From: Rhizobacter koreensis | GTDB lineage: Bacteria; Pseudomonadota; Gammaproteobacteria; Burkholderiales; Burkholderiaceae_C | Length of the DNA: 64,000 bases | Assembly (NCBI RefSeq): GCF_013366375.1 | Contig: NZ_JABWMJ010000002.1 | Coordinates: forward strand, 434,001 to 498,000 | Direction of reading: 5' to 3' | Shown: positions 51,142-61,095 of the stretch, piece by piece | Numbering within the stretch: the stretch's first letter is position 1 | How the letters are laid out: the number at the start of each line of letters is the position of its first letter | Made by a program: the position numbers and the translations under genes | Notes under the pieces: generated by a model | The model's database searches: none | Seen by the model: only the letters and a program-made list of their open reading frames with translations | Told to the model about the DNA's origin: nothing

Positions 51142-52467
51142 TCAACGCTTGATCGCCAGGTGGCCGATGTCGCGCCGCGCCTGCGCGCCGTCGAAGTGGA
51201 TGCTGCGCACCGTCTCGTAGGCGCGATGCTGGGCGAGCTTCACCGAGTCGCCGAGCGCGGTGACGCAGAGCACGCGGCCGCCGCTGGTGACGACGGTGCC
51301 GTCGCGTTCGGCGGTCGACGCGTGGAACACCTTGCAGTCGGCGGCGTCGGCGGGCAGGCCCGAGATCGCGTCGCCGGTGCGCGGGCGCTCCGGGTAGCCG
51401 CTCGACGCCATCACCACGCCGAGCGCCGAGCGGCGGTCCCACTGCAGCGCGATCTCGTCGAGCGCCGGCGCCGAACCCGTCGGCGCGGTCGCGCTCGACA
51501 GCACGTCGACGAGGTCGGTCTTGAGGCGCATCAGGATCACCTGCGCTTCAGGGTCGCCGAGCCGCGCGTTGAACTCGACGACCCGCGGGTGACCTTCGGC
51601 GTCGATCATCAGGCCGACGTACAGGAACCCGGTGAACGGCGTGCCGTCGGCCGCCATGCCGTCGATCGTCGGCAGCACGATGTCCTGCATGACGCGCGCG
51701 TGCACGTTCGGCGTGACGACCGGCGCCGGCGAGTACGCGCCCATGCCGCCGGTGTTGGGCCCCCGGTCGCCGTCGAGCAGGCGCTTGTGGTCCTGGCTGG
51801 TGGCGAGCGGCAGCACCCGCGTGCCGTCCGAGACGACGATGAAGCTCGCCTCCTCGCCGGCGAGGAACTCCTCGATCACGACGCGGGCGCGCGGCACGTC
51901 GTCGCCAGCGCGGCGCGCCGGGGCGGCCGGCGCGGCGCTGGTCGCCTCGGCGCTGCCGAGCATCGCGTCGATCGCCGCGTGCGCCTCGTCGCGCGTCATC
52001 GCGACGACGACACCCTTGCCGGCGGCAAGGCCATCGGCCTTGACGACGATCGGTGCCGGCGACGCGTCGACGTGCGCGTGCGCCAGGGCGGCATCGTCGA
52101 ACGTGCGGTAGGCCGCGGTCGGGATGCCGTGGCGCTGCATGAAGTTCTTGGCGAACGACTTCGAGCTCTCGAGCTGAGCCGCCGCGCGCGTGGGCCCGAA
52201 GATGCGCAGGCCGCGCGCGCGGAACAGGTCGACTGCGCCGGCGGCGAGCGCCGCCTCGGGGCCGACCACGGTGAGCGCGACCTTCTCGCCCTTGGCGAAC
52301 TCGACAAGCTTCGCGAGGTCGGTGATCGCGACGTTCTGGATCTGCGGCTCGGCGGCGGTGCCTGCGTTGCCGGGCGCGACGAACACCTTGTGCACCTTGG
52401 GCGACTGCGCGAGCTTCCAGGCGAGCGCGTGCTCGCGCCCGCCGCTGCCGATGACGAGGACCTTCAT
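51142..52467 (-). CDS. purD: Phosphoribosylamine-glycine ligase PurD
   Basis: A 441-residue ATP-grasp ligase of purine biosynthesis (GAR synthetase). Elements are [88 protein letters not shown] and [20 protein letters not shown]. About 15 extra residues, rich in Ala, Thr, Pro and Arg ([16 protein letters not shown]), sit between the ATP-binding helix and [10 protein letters not shown], in a loop that is short in most homologues. It joins the yebC-purD-hemF block with short gaps of 27 and 20 bases. Confidence 0.97.
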   Translation of the reverse strand: MKVLVIGSGGREHALAWKLAQSPKVHKVFVAPGNAGTAAEPQIQNVAITDLAKLVEFAKGEKVALTVVGPEAALAAGAVDLFRARGLRIFGPTRAAAQLESSKSFAKNFMQRHGIPTAAYRTFDDAALAHAHVDASPAPIVVKADGLAAGKGVVVAMTRDEAHAAIDAMLGSAEATSAAPAAPARRAGDDVPRARVVIEEFLAGEEASFIVVSDGTRVLPLATSQDHKRLLDGDRGPNTGGMGAYSPAPVVTPNVHARVMQDIVLPTIDGMAADGTPFTGFLYVGLMIDAEGHPRVVEFNARLGDPEAQVILMRLKTDLVDVLSSATAPTGSAPALDEIALQWDRRSALGVVMASSGYPERPRTGDAISGLPADAADCKVFHASTAERDGTVVTSGGRVLCVTALGDSVKLAQHRAYETVRSIHFDGAQARRDIGHLAIKR

Positions 52468-52494
52468 GCGCGCCGCACCGCGCGCCGATTCGCG

Positions 52495-53223
52495 CTACGC
52501 ATCCTGCAGCTCGGCGTTGTGATAGACCGCCTGCACGTCGTCGAGGTCCTCGATGACGTCGATCAGCTTCTGCATGCGGGTGGCGTCGTCGCCGCCGAGC
52601 TCGACGCTGTTCTCGGGCCGCATCGTCACCTCGGCGACCTCGGCGACGAAGCCGGCGGCGGCGAGCGCCGCCTTCACCGCTTCGAACGCGCCGGGCGCGC
52701 ACAGCACCTCGATCGCGCCGTCGTCGTCGGTGACGACGTCGTCGGCGCCGGCGTCGAGCGCGACCTCCATCAGCTTGTCTTCATCGGTGCCCGGCGCGAA
52801 CACGAACTGGCCGACGTGCTTGAACTGGAACGCCACCGAACCTTCCGCGCCGAGGTTGCCGCCGTACTTGCTGAACGCGTGGCGCACCTCGGCCACGGTG
52901 CGGACCCGGTTGTCGGTCATGCAGTCGACGATCAGGGCCGCGCCGCCGATGCCGTAGCCCTCGTAGCGGATCTCCTCGTAGTTGACGCCTTCGAGCGAGC
53001 CGGTGGCCTTGTCGATGTTCTTCTTGACCGTGTCGGCGGGCATGTTGGCGGCCTTGGCCTTCTCGACCGCCAGCCGCAGGCGCGGGTTCATCCCGAGGTC
53101 GCCGCCGCCCTGGCGCGCAGCGACCACGATCTCGCGGATGATCCGCGTCCAGATCTTGCCGCGCTTCTCGTCCTGCCGGCCCTTGCGGTGCTGGATGTTG
53201 GCCCACTTCGAATGCCCGGCCAT
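52495..53223 (-). CDS. YebC/PmpR-family transcription or translation regulator
   Basis: A 242-residue YebC-family protein with the full set of motifs: [77 protein letters not shown] and the C-terminal [20 protein letters not shown]. Members bind DNA and some act as translation factors resolving ribosome stalls. The ATG at 53223 is preceded by AGGGAG. It is the first gene of the minus-strand block and diverges from the HerA-like ATPase by 86 bases. Confidence 0.95.
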   Translation of the reverse strand: MAGHSKWANIQHRKGRQDEKRGKIWTRIIREIVVAARQGGGDLGMNPRLRLAVEKAKAANMPADTVKKNIDKATGSLEGVNYEEIRYEGYGIGGAALIVDCMTDNRVRTVAEVRHAFSKYGGNLGAEGSVAFQFKHVGQFVFAPGTDEDKLMEVALDAGADDVVTDDDGAIEVLCAPGAFEAVKAALAAAGFVAEVAEVTMRPENSVELGGDDATRMQKLIDVIEDLDDVQAVYHNAELQDA

Positions 53224-53309
53224 ATGCTCCCTTGCCACCGCGCCTGGCCCACGGCCGAGGACGGTTCGTTGTTCGATAGACTGCAATTTTACGTGCGAGG
53301 GTGGACCGC

Positions 53310-54908
53310 ATGGCCGAACCGATCCTGCTCGCTCGCCATGACGGCGTCGAGTGCCTGCTGCTCCCGGAAATGGCGAACCGGCACGGCCTCATCACCGGTG
53401 CGACCGGGACCGGCAAGACCGTCACCCTGCAGCGCCTGGCCGAGAGCCTGAGCGCGCTGGGCGTCGCCGTCTTCATGGCCGACGTGAAGGGCGACCTCAC
53501 CGGCATCACCCAGCCCGGCAGCATCAGCCCCAAGCTCGCGGCGGTGCTGAAGGACCGCGGCATCGAGCCTCCCGCGCCGGCGGCCTGCCCTGCGACGCTG
53601 TGGGACGTGTTCGGTGCCGACCCGGCCGGGGGTCAGGGCCACCCGGTGCGGGCCACCGTGAGCGACATGGGCCCGCTGCTGCTCGCCCGCATGCTCGGCC
53701 TGAACGACACGCAGCAGGGCGTGCTGCAGATCGTCTTCAAGGTCGCCGACGACAACGGCCTGCTCCTGCTCGACCTCAAGGACCTGCGCGCGATGCTGCA
53801 GTACGTCGGCGACAACGCCGGCGAGCTGAAGACGCAGTACGGCAACGTGAGCGCGGCCAGCATCGGCATCATCCAGCGCGGCGTGCTGCAGATCGAGGCC
53901 CAGGGCGGCGACCGCTTCTTCGGCGAGCCGATGCTCGACATCCAGGACTTCCTGCAGACCGCGGCGGCGCCGGCGGGCGGGACGCCGGGCGCGGCCTGGG
54001 GCGTGGTCAACATCCTCGCCGCCGACCGCCTGATGCAGAGCCCGCGGCTCTACGCGACCTTCCTGCTGTGGATGCTGTCGGAGCTCTACGAGCAGCTCCC
54101 GGAGGTCGGCGATCTCGACAAGCCCAAGCTGGTGTTCTTCTTCGACGAGGCGCACCTCCTGTTCAACGACGCGCCGAAGGCGCTGGTCGAGCGCATCGAG
54201 CTCGTCGTGCGGCTGGTCCGCAGCAAGGGGGTCGGCGTCTGGTTCGTCACCCAGAACCCGCTTGACATTCCCGACACCGTGCTCGGCCAGCTCGGCAACC
54301 GCGTGCAGCACGCGCTGCGTGCGTTCACCCCGCGCGACCAGAAGGCCGTCAAGGCCGCAGCCAGCACGATGCGCGAGAACCCGCAGCTCGACGTCGAGGC
54401 GGCGATCACCGAGCTCGGCGTCGGCGAGGCGCTGGTCAGCCTGCTCGACGCCAAGGGTCGGCCGAGCGTCACCGAACGCGTGTTCGTGGTGCCGCCGGGC
54501 AGCCGCATCGGCCCGATCACGCCGGCCGAGCGCGCCGCGCTCATCAGCGGCTCGATCGTCGCCGGCGTTTACGAGAAGACGGTCGACCGCGAATCGGCGT
54601 ACGAGAAGCTGAAGGGGCGTGCCGAGGCAAGCGCGGGTACGCCACCGGCGATCGGTGGCACGGCCGTGCCCGGCAGCGGCGGTGTCGCGCAGCCTCCCGC
54701 CGGGGGTGGCGACGGCTCGGGCGTCTTCGGCGGCCTCAAGGACGTGCTGTTCGGCAGCACCGGGCCACGCGGCGGCCGCCGGGAAGGCATCGCCGAGGCG
54801 GCCGCGCGCTCGGCCATGCGCACCATCGGCTCGACGGTCGGCCGCGAGATCGTGCGCGGCGTGCTCGGCGGGCTGCTCGGCGGCGGAGCCAAGCGCAGCC
54901 GGCGCTAG
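53310..54908 (+). CDS. HerA/DUF853-family ATPase (YjgR-like)
   Basis: A 532-residue cytoplasmic ATPase: Walker A GATGTGKT at residues 30-37, [24 protein letters not shown] (Walker B, DEAH-like), [14 protein letters not shown] (sensor, TQNP) and [18 protein letters not shown] (arginine finger region). This is the DUF853 / helicase HerA-like C-terminal family of E. coli YjgR. Its function is unknown; HerA motors act in DNA end processing. The C-terminal 90 residues are Gly/Ala-rich with an ALGGLLGG-type hydrophobic end. GTG 53301 is an alternative start three codons upstream. It lies alone, divergent from yebC. Confidence 0.9.
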   Translation: MAEPILLARHDGVECLLLPEMANRHGLITGATGTGKTVTLQRLAESLSALGVAVFMADVKGDLTGITQPGSISPKLAAVLKDRGIEPPAPAACPATLWDVFGADPAGGQGHPVRATVSDMGPLLLARMLGLNDTQQGVLQIVFKVADDNGLLLLDLKDLRAMLQYVGDNAGELKTQYGNVSAASIGIIQRGVLQIEAQGGDRFFGEPMLDIQDFLQTAAAPAGGTPGAAWGVVNILAADRLMQSPRLYATFLLWMLSELYEQLPEVGDLDKPKLVFFFDEAHLLFNDAPKALVERIELVVRLVRSKGVGVWFVTQNPLDIPDTVLGQLGNRVQHALRAFTPRDQKAVKAAASTMRENPQLDVEAAITELGVGEALVSLLDAKGRPSVTERVFVVPPGSRIGPITPAERAALISGSIVAGVYEKTVDRESAYEKLKGRAEASAGTPPAIGGTAVPGSGGVAQPPAGGGDGSGVFGGLKDVLFGSTGPRGGRREGIAEAAARSAMRTIGSTVGREIVRGVLGGLLGGGAKRSRR

Positions 54909-54953
54909 GCCCGGGGCGCCGCGCGCCAGCCCGTCGCGGCCGAGCGCAGGCGC

Positions 54954-54980
54954 TCAAGCCGGACCACCCGCAGCCGATAG
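54954..54980 (+). promoter_or_regulatory. Sigma-28 (FliA) promoter for flagellin
   Basis: TCAAGCCG, an 11-base spacer and GCCGATAG match the flagellar class-3 consensus TAAAGTTT-N11-GCCGATAA: seven of eight in the -10 and four of the five leading -35 bases, at the exact spacing. It lies 76 bases before the flagellin ATG and 45 bases after the ATPase stop, so transcription should begin at about 54987. Confidence 0.8.
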
Positions 54981-55056
54981 CGACGAGGAGGGCCGGATCG
55001 GCATCCGCAAGGGGCGGATGACGAGGTCTTCGCACGCCCGAGGTCGCCGCCGGACG

Positions 55057-56598
55057 ATGCCGTCCACGATCAACACTAATCTCGCCTCGCTCGCCACGCA
55101 GCGTCACGCCCAGCGCACCGAACAGGCGCTGGCGACGACGATCGCGCGGCTGGCGACCGGGCTGCGCATCAACGGCGCGCGCGACGACGCCGCGGGGCTC
55201 GCGATCGCGGATCGCTTCACGGCGCAGATCCGCGGGCTCGACCAGGCCGCACGCAACGCCAACGACGGCATCTCGCTGGCCCAGACCGCCGAAGGCGCGC
55301 TGTCGAGCATGGGCGGCATGCTGCAGCGCATGCGCGAGCTGGCGGTGCAGTCGGCCAACGGCACCTACTCGTCGGCCGAGCGCGCCGCGCTGCAGCTCGA
55401 GGTGGCGAGCCTGGGTGCCGAGATCGACCGCATTGCCAACGCGACGACTTTCAACGGCAAGCCGCTGCTGACCGGCGAGCTGGCGAACGAGCAGTGGCAG
55501 GTCGGCAGTGAAGTCGGCCAGACCGTCCGCTTCGGCGTCGCGGCCTCGCGCCTTTCGGACCTCGTCGCGGTGCAACTGACGGTGCCGGGCACGCCGACGA
55601 GCAACGAACTCCGCACCGCGACCGGCAACGGCACGCTCGGCGCCGCCAAGCTGTCGGCGAACTTCGACGACCGCAACAACTTCACGGACGGGGGATCGAC
55701 GACGATCACCGGCAGTCTGGGCTCGGCGGTGATCACCCTCGGCGTGGCGCCCAACGACTCGGCCGACCTGATCCGCGACCAGATCAACCTGCAGACCGGC
55801 GCCACCGGCGTCATCGCGACCGCCGCGACCACGGCGACGCTGACGTTCGCGAGCCCGCCGGCGTTCGTCGGGTTCATCCTCGACGCGCCGAACCACGCGC
55901 TCAACTACGCGGTCGTGATGGGGTCGCCCAACGGCAGCGACTACACCCCGCTCGCCGACGCGATCAACGCCGCGACCGTGGCGACCAAGGTCACGGCGGT
56001 GGCGACGGCCAATGGCCTGGTGCTGACCAACACGACCGGCGAGGACATCCGCATCGGCTCCTACACCGGGTTCGGCGGGGTCGCCATGTCGGTGACCGGC
56101 AGCGGCGGCGCGGCCGTCACGCTGACCTCCGGCGGGCCGCTGAACGCGATCGTCGGCGGCGTGGTGTCGCTCACGAGCAGCTCGGGCCCGTTCACGGTCG
56201 CCACCGCGAGCGGGAGCGCCCTCTTCGGCTCGAGCGGCACCTTCTCGAGCACGCCCGTGGGCGGCGGTTCGGGCGTCGTCGCCGTGACGCCGACCATCGA
56301 CATTTCCACCGCCGCCGGCGCGAGCAGCGCGATCACCACGATCGACCGCGCGATCGCCGCGCTCGACGAGCGCCGCAGTGCGCTCGGTGCGATGCAGAAC
56401 CGGCTCGCCTCGGTGGTCGAGAACCTCGGCGCGAGCGCCGTCAACGCCGGCGAGGCGCGCAGCCGCATCGCCGACGCCGATTTCGCGGCCGAGACCGCGC
56501 AGCTCACGCGCTCACGAATCCTGCAGGACGCGGCGACGGCGATGCTGGCGCAGACCAGCGCCTCGGCATCGCACGTGCTGACGCTGCTGAAGGGCTGA
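55057..56598 (+). CDS. fliC: Flagellin
   Basis: A 513-residue flagellin. The conserved D0/D1 ends are present: [60 protein letters not shown] at the N-terminus, and [40 protein letters not shown] at the C-terminus, ending VLTLLKG. The middle (about residues 175-420) is a variable, Thr/Ser/Gly/Ala-rich domain that would be surface exposed. The ATG at 55057 fits flagellin homology, but ATG 55018 in the same frame has a much better ribosome site (AAGGGGCGG) and would add 13 basic residues. No other flagellar gene is near. A sigma-28 promoter match precedes it. Confidence 0.95.
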   Translation: MPSTINTNLASLATQRHAQRTEQALATTIARLATGLRINGARDDAAGLAIADRFTAQIRGLDQAARNANDGISLAQTAEGALSSMGGMLQRMRELAVQSANGTYSSAERAALQLEVASLGAEIDRIANATTFNGKPLLTGELANEQWQVGSEVGQTVRFGVAASRLSDLVAVQLTVPGTPTSNELRTATGNGTLGAAKLSANFDDRNNFTDGGSTTITGSLGSAVITLGVAPNDSADLIRDQINLQTGATGVIATAATTATLTFASPPAFVGFILDAPNHALNYAVVMGSPNGSDYTPLADAINAATVATKVTAVATANGLVLTNTTGEDIRIGSYTGFGGVAMSVTGSGGAAVTLTSGGPLNAIVGGVVSLTSSSGPFTVATASGSALFGSSGTFSSTPVGGGSGVVAVTPTIDISTAAGASSAITTIDRAIAALDERRSALGAMQNRLASVVENLGASAVNAGEARSRIADADFAAETAQLTRSRILQDAATAMLAQTSASASHVLTLLKG

Positions 56599-56663
56599 GG
56601 CGAGCTGCAGCCGCCCTTGCCTGAGGCTACGGTACCGATCGAGCGCCGGCAGAACGTCTGCCT

Positions 56664-57452
56664 TCAGATCCCCGCGTACCACTCGTAGCCCTGGTCCTCC
56701 CAGTAGCCGCCCTTGCCGCCGCGCAGCTGGTCGAAACGCTCGACGAGCTCGATCGACTGCAGGTACTTGGCGTGCTTGTAGCCGAGCTGGCGCTCGACCC
56801 TCAGGCGCAGCGGCGCCCCGTTGCTGACCGGCAGCGCGCGGTCGTTGAGGTCGTAGGCGACGAGGGTCTGCGGGTGGCGCGCCTCGTCGAGGTCGATGCT
56901 TTCGTAGTAGCGCGAGTCGCGGCCCGGCGCCGGCGCGTCCATCGAGTCGTAGCAGCGGAACAGCACGTAACGCGCCGCCGGCAGCGGACGTGCCATGCCG
57001 AGCAGGTGCGCGAGCGGCACCCCGGTCCACTTGCCGATGCAGCTCCAGCCCTCGACGCAGTCGTGGCGCGTGATCTGGGTACGCGACGGCAGCGCGCGCA
57101 ACTCGGCGAGCGTGAACGCCTGCGGGCGTTCGACCAGGCCGCCGATCGAGAGCCGATAGTCGGCGAAGGCCGCCGCGAGGTGCGCCTGGTAGTCGGCGTC
57201 GCGCGGCATCAAGGTGCCGTTGCTGCGGAACTGCGGTGCGATGTCCTCCGGGCCGAACTCCTGTGCCATCGCATGCGGCCCGACGAGTCCGCGGTGCACC
57301 GCACGGCTGAGGTGCTGCACGCTGCTCAGCACGCCGACCACCGCGGGCGTCTGCGACAGACGGTCGCAGCCGGTGAGCAGCGCGCTACCGGCGGCGGCGA
57401 GCGCGCCGCGCAGCACGCCGCGCCGGCTCGCGGCATGGCCGTTCTCGGTCAT
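56664..57452 (-). CDS. Tat-exported molybdopterin-dependent oxidoreductase (sulfite oxidase/MsrP-like) lipoprotein
   Basis: A 262-residue protein with a twin-arginine signal SRRGVLRGAL and a lipobox LLTGC (C29), so it is exported folded with its cofactor and anchored. The oxidoreductase molybdopterin domain has its metal ligand C132 in RHDCVEGWSCIGKWTGVPL, followed by FRCYDSMDA, YDLNDRALPVSNGAPLRLRV and KYLQSIELV. The family includes sulfite oxidases and methionine-sulfoxide reductase MsrP. The dimerisation domain of sulfite oxidases is absent. The start overlaps the cytochrome b stop (ATGA), indicating an electron-transfer partnership. Confidence 0.92.
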   Translation of the reverse strand: MTENGHAASRRGVLRGALAAAGSALLTGCDRLSQTPAVVGVLSSVQHLSRAVHRGLVGPHAMAQEFGPEDIAPQFRSNGTLMPRDADYQAHLAAAFADYRLSIGGLVERPQAFTLAELRALPSRTQITRHDCVEGWSCIGKWTGVPLAHLLGMARPLPAARYVLFRCYDSMDAPAPGRDSRYYESIDLDEARHPQTLVAYDLNDRALPVSNGAPLRLRVERQLGYKHAKYLQSIELVERFDQLRGGKGGYWEDQGYEWYAGI

Positions 57453-58351
57453 CGCGCCTCCCCGTGCCGATCGGCCGGCAAGGTGTACCAGCCGGTGACC
57501 ATCGAGCGCAGCTGGTTCCAGACCCCGCTCACCAGCACCTCGAAGACATGGATCGCAACGAACACCACGAGGCCGACGGCGGCGAGGAAGTGAAGGCTGC
57601 GCGCCGACTGGCGGCCGCCGAGCAGGTCGACCCAGCCGGGCCACAGCGCATCGAGGCGCGGCGACATCGCGAGGCCCGCGATCACCACCAGCGGCAGCAG
57701 CCCGAAGATCACCACGAGGTAGGCGGTGTTCTGCAGCACGTTGTAGCGCCGTGCCGCGTCGCCGGTGGGGTGGCGAAAGCGCACGTGGTCCCAGATGGAG
57801 CGGCCGATCCCGCGCCACTCGGTGCGCGTGGGCAGCAGGTCGCGCCGCAGGTGGCCGCTGAAGACGGTGTAGAGCACGTATGCGATGCCGTTGACGACGA
57901 AGATCCAGGCGAAGAAGAAGTGCCACAGCCGGCCCATCGAGAGCCACTGGCCGCTCGGCACCGTCGCCCAGGCCGGAAAGCCGCGAACGGTGCGGCGCTC
58001 GCCTTCCATCGAGACGCCGAGCACGCCGTCGGTGACGAAGCGGCGGTCGCCGAGCGTCGTGACGCCGATCCACTCGTCGCCGCGCCGCTCGGCCGACAGC
58101 GCGAGCCACGGATCGGCGAAGTTCGAGTCGCGGCCCCAGTAGAGAGCCGGGTGCGCGTTGAAGATGGTGAGCCCGCTCATCAGCAGCATGGCAAGGCAGA
58201 CCACGTTGATCCAGTGCATCACGCGCACCGGCAGGCGGTGGCGATAGAAGCGGCGTGCCGTCGGCGCGCCCTCCATCGAAGCGACGCGCTGCGGCCGTGG
58301 CGCGGGCGGCGCGCCGGCGGGCGCAGTGTCGGGACTCGGAACGACCTGCAT
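57449..58351 (-). CDS. Membrane cytochrome b (cytochrome b561 / formate dehydrogenase gamma type)
   Basis: A 300-residue inner-membrane cytochrome with about five hydrophobic helices: PVRVMHWINVVCLAMLLMSGL (haem-ligand His), LWHFFFAWIFVVNGIAYVLY (His), a cytoplasmic loop with RRDLLPTRTEW, VLQNTAYLVVIFGLLPLVVI and SLHFLAAVGLVVFVAIHVFE (His-x13-His). The N-terminal 30 residues are Pro/Ala-rich. It belongs to the cytochrome b/b6 domain family found with periplasmic molybdoenzymes rather than to the MsrQ flavocytochrome family. It is coupled to the Mo protein by ATGA and would pass electrons between it and the quinone pool (direction unknown). Confidence 0.92.
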   Translation of the reverse strand: MQVVPSPDTAPAGAPPAPRPQRVASMEGAPTARRFYRHRLPVRVMHWINVVCLAMLLMSGLTIFNAHPALYWGRDSNFADPWLALSAERRGDEWIGVTTLGDRRFVTDGVLGVSMEGERRTVRGFPAWATVPSGQWLSMGRLWHFFFAWIFVVNGIAYVLYTVFSGHLRRDLLPTRTEWRGIGRSIWDHVRFRHPTGDAARRYNVLQNTAYLVVIFGLLPLVVIAGLAMSPRLDALWPGWVDLLGGRQSARSLHFLAAVGLVVFVAIHVFEVLVSGVWNQLRSMVTGWYTLPADRHGEAR

Positions 58352-58409
58352 GGGGTGTCTCCAGCTGCGGCCGCTCGACTCGCTCGCCGGCCAGCGCGGC
58401 GCCGCGCGG

Positions 58410-60410
58410 CTAGGGGATCGGGCTCATCCGCAGCTCGGGGCGGCCGAGCACGCGCGCCACGCTGGCCAGGCTGCTGATCAGACCATGGGTGACGAAGCTC
58501 ACCGGGCTGTCGGGTTCGAGCGCGGCGACCACCAGGTTGGCGAGCGGCTGCTCGAGCGAAATGTAGTAGCTGCCGGCGGGTGCGTCGACCAGCGCACGCA
58601 CCGTCTGGACCGACGGCATGTTCGCGCCCGCCGAGCCGATCGCGAGCACCGCGTCGACGCGGCGGCCGGGCTCGCGCGGCGCGTCGCGATAGCCCTCGGC
58701 GCGCAGCTCGCCGGCCTCGTCGACGCGCAGGATCTGCACGCCGAGCGCGCGCAGCCGCTCCGCCGCGGTCTCTTCGCGATCGTCGAGCCAGTAGCCGCAC
58801 GGGCGCCGCCGCGTCTTCAGCGGCGTGAGGGCGAGCGCCGAGTCCCAGCCGACGGCAACCTTCTTGTCGGCGCCGGTCGCCGGATTGATCAGCGTGAGCT
58901 CGTACTCGCTCGGCGTCGGCGCCGCGTCGATCAGCACCTCGCCGCGGCACGCGAGCCCGGCGACGCGCTGGTCGACCAGCGCACGCAGCTTGACCAGCTC
59001 GTCGGCACGGTTCGCCGCGCTGGCGAGGATGCTGGCGAGCGCGGTGACGTGCGTGTGCACGCGCCGCTCGAGGTGCAGGGGACCGAGGCCGCGTCCGCGC
59101 GACTCGATCAACAGGCTCACCGCGTTGCGCAGGCCCTGCACGTTGCGCGCGCTGTCGGCTCGCGTGCCGCCCATCGCGACCTGGCGCTCGGCGCCGACCG
59201 GGCCTTCGTCCGGAAGCGTGTGATACCAGTCGAGCGCCAGACCCTCCAGAAGCATGCTCGCGATCAGCGGCTGCCGGAACCATTCCTCGGCGGCACGGGT
59301 GATGAACGGGTCGACGTTGGCCGTCGTCGCGAACTGGAACAGCGCGTCCGCCCGCGGCAGCGCGCCGAACGCCTCGAGCCAGCGGCCGAGCGCCGGGTAC
59401 TCGTGGGCGTCGACGATGACGACCGGATCGAAGTGCTCGATCAGGCGCGCCTGCGCGCGCGCCTCGGATGTGCGCAGCAGCAGATGGTCGCGGTTCGCGT
59501 CGATGCCGTTCGCGGTGAGGCGCTGTCCCGCCTGGGCCGCGTCGGGATTGGCGCGCGGCAGCACCACGACGTTGATGCGATCCAGCAGCCGGCTGAGCGG
59601 CCCGGAGAGCAGTTGTCGGGCGACCACCAGCAGCGCCTCGGCCGGCGCGGGCTCGTCGCCGTGCTGCTGGCCGATCAGCAGCACCGTGGGGCGACGATTC
59701 GCCGCCAGTCCCGTCGTCGTGACGTCGGCCATGCCGACGCCGCGCGCCAGCACCAGCGCCTCGATCGGCTCGCCGCGCTGCGACGTGCCGGCCGCGACCA
59801 CCGTCGCAAAGGTGCCCGACGCGGCGCTCGCCCCCTCGAGCTCGCGCAGGAACTCGGCGACCTCGCGGTTCGAGGTGTAGCGAGTCGCGCCGGGGGCGAG
59901 CCCCGGTGTCGCATAGACCGCCGACGGCGCCGGGAAGCGCGCCTGCACGGCCGGCAGCTGGAGCACCGCGGCAACCGGCGCGGTCTCGGTGACGCTCGGC
60001 GACGGCGGAACGACCGGTGCCGCACCGGCCGCCGCCGCCGGTGCCGCAGGCACGACGGACAAAGGCGCGGATGGCGCGTTAGCCGGCGCGGGCGCCGGCG
60101 CGGCGCTCGTCCCGCCGACGGGCGGTGCAGACGCCTGCAATGCCGTCGTCGGTGCAAGCGAGCGCACCGCCGGCTGCACGAGCGGCGTCGGCGCGCTGCC
60201 GGAAAGCGGTGCGGCGAGCGGCGGCGGCACGACCGCGCGCTCGGAGCTCGACGCCGCCGGCGTCTTCGCCGCCGCGCATCCGGCAAGCGCGACCATGAGG
60301 CCGATTTCGGCGAGCCAACGGGTGCGGGAGCGCGGCGCAAGGCCGCCGGCGCATGCACGCGTGCTGCGGGGTCGTCGGCAGGCAGGGCGATACCGCGCGC
60401 ACGGGTGCAT
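58410..60410 (-). CDS. M14-family zinc carboxypeptidase-like lipoprotein
   Basis: A 666-residue protein with a long Arg-rich N-terminal segment before a lipobox VALAGC (about residue 45), which is unusual, then a Pro/Ala-rich linker to about residue 170. The M14 domain has zinc ligands H250 and E253 in GQQHGDEPA and H336 in DAHEYP, substrate-binding GIDANRDHL, and a catalytic-Glu candidate E436 in LLIESRGRG. Zinc carboxypeptidases remove C-terminal residues or cleave peptide crosslinks; a cell-envelope or extracellular substrate is likely. A beta-rich C-terminal domain follows. The true start may be downstream of the Arg-rich part. It converges on nothing and precedes the cytochrome b gene by 58 bases on the same strand. 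Confidence 0.85.
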   Translation of the reverse strand: MHPCARYRPACRRPRSTRACAGGLAPRSRTRWLAEIGLMVALAGCAAAKTPAASSSERAVVPPPLAAPLSGSAPTPLVQPAVRSLAPTTALQASAPPVGGTSAAPAPAPANAPSAPLSVVPAAPAAAAGAAPVVPPSPSVTETAPVAAVLQLPAVQARFPAPSAVYATPGLAPGATRYTSNREVAEFLRELEGASAASGTFATVVAAGTSQRGEPIEALVLARGVGMADVTTTGLAANRRPTVLLIGQQHGDEPAPAEALLVVARQLLSGPLSRLLDRINVVVLPRANPDAAQAGQRLTANGIDANRDHLLLRTSEARAQARLIEHFDPVVIVDAHEYPALGRWLEAFGALPRADALFQFATTANVDPFITRAAEEWFRQPLIASMLLEGLALDWYHTLPDEGPVGAERQVAMGGTRADSARNVQGLRNAVSLLIESRGRGLGPLHLERRVHTHVTALASILASAANRADELVKLRALVDQRVAGLACRGEVLIDAAPTPSEYELTLINPATGADKKVAVGWDSALALTPLKTRRRPCGYWLDDREETAAERLRALGVQILRVDEAGELRAEGYRDAPREPGRRVDAVLAIGSAGANMPSVQTVRALVDAPAGSYYISLEQPLANLVVAALEPDSPVSFVTHGLISSLASVARVLGRPELRMSPIP

Positions 60411-60605
60411 GAAAGGTGGTCGACTCGCGGCCCGCGATGTCGGGCCTCGCGGCGGATGGTAGCCGCGGCGCCGATCGAACGCCCGGAGACCGGGCTCGGC
60501 TCTTCGATCGGCTCGAACCCCGGCTGCAGTTCCGCGGCGCGGCGACTGGCGCGCGGACTCGACGGCTCGCGTGCCGGCGCGGCCGATCGCCGCGCCGAAT
60601 ACCGC

Positions 60606-60950
60606 TCAGTGCCGGTGGCGCCCGCGACCCCAGCCGCCGTCGCGCCAGCCGTCACGCCCGCGCCAGCCGTCATGACGGTGCCGCACGTACGGCGTGCTGT
60701 AGACCACCGCCGGCGCCGGGTAGTAGTACGACCGGTAGGCAGGCACGTGGTACACCGGCGCCGGCGCGTAGACCACCGGGGGCGGGGCGTAGTAGCCCGG
60801 TGCCGGGTAGTACACCGGACCGTTGCTCACGATGGTCTGCACCGGCGGCACCGCGATCCCCACCGACCAGTGCACGCCGCCGGCGTGCGCGGCGCCCGTC
60901 CCCAGCAGCGCGGCGGCGGCTGCCAGCCCGACGAACAAGCCCTTCTTCAT
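60606..60950 (-). CDS. Small secreted Tyr/Pro-rich protein, function unknown
   Basis: A 114-residue exported protein. The signal peptide MKKGLFVGLAAAAALLGTGA ends near AHA. The mature chain has a Pro/Tyr/Val-rich repeat region (YYPAPGYYAPPPVVYAPAP, then PAYRSYYYPAPAVVY) and a His/Arg/Gly/Trp-rich C-terminus (DGWRGRDGWRDGGWGRGRHR). Such low-complexity exported proteins are widespread in betaproteobacteria, but no function is known; a surface or metal-associated role is possible. Repeats are mostly PAP/YYP. It is a single gene, divergent from glnS, and the 195 bases after its stop hold nothing recognisable. Confidence 0.82.
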   Translation of the reverse strand: MKKGLFVGLAAAAALLGTGAAHAGGVHWSVGIAVPPVQTIVSNGPVYYPAPGYYAPPPVVYAPAPVYHVPAYRSYYYPAPAVVYSTPYVRHRHDGWRGRDGWRDGGWGRGRHRH

Positions 60951-61095
60951 CGCGTCACTCCTTCCGCTCGCTTCCGGAACGCTCGATTGGACGCCCGCCG
61001 CGCGGCCGCGGTTCCGGGCCGCAAGGTAAAGACAAGTGAAGCCGCGGCGACCGCGAACCTAGAATCCGCGCCCGCGCTGCCTGTCGACCGACCCC

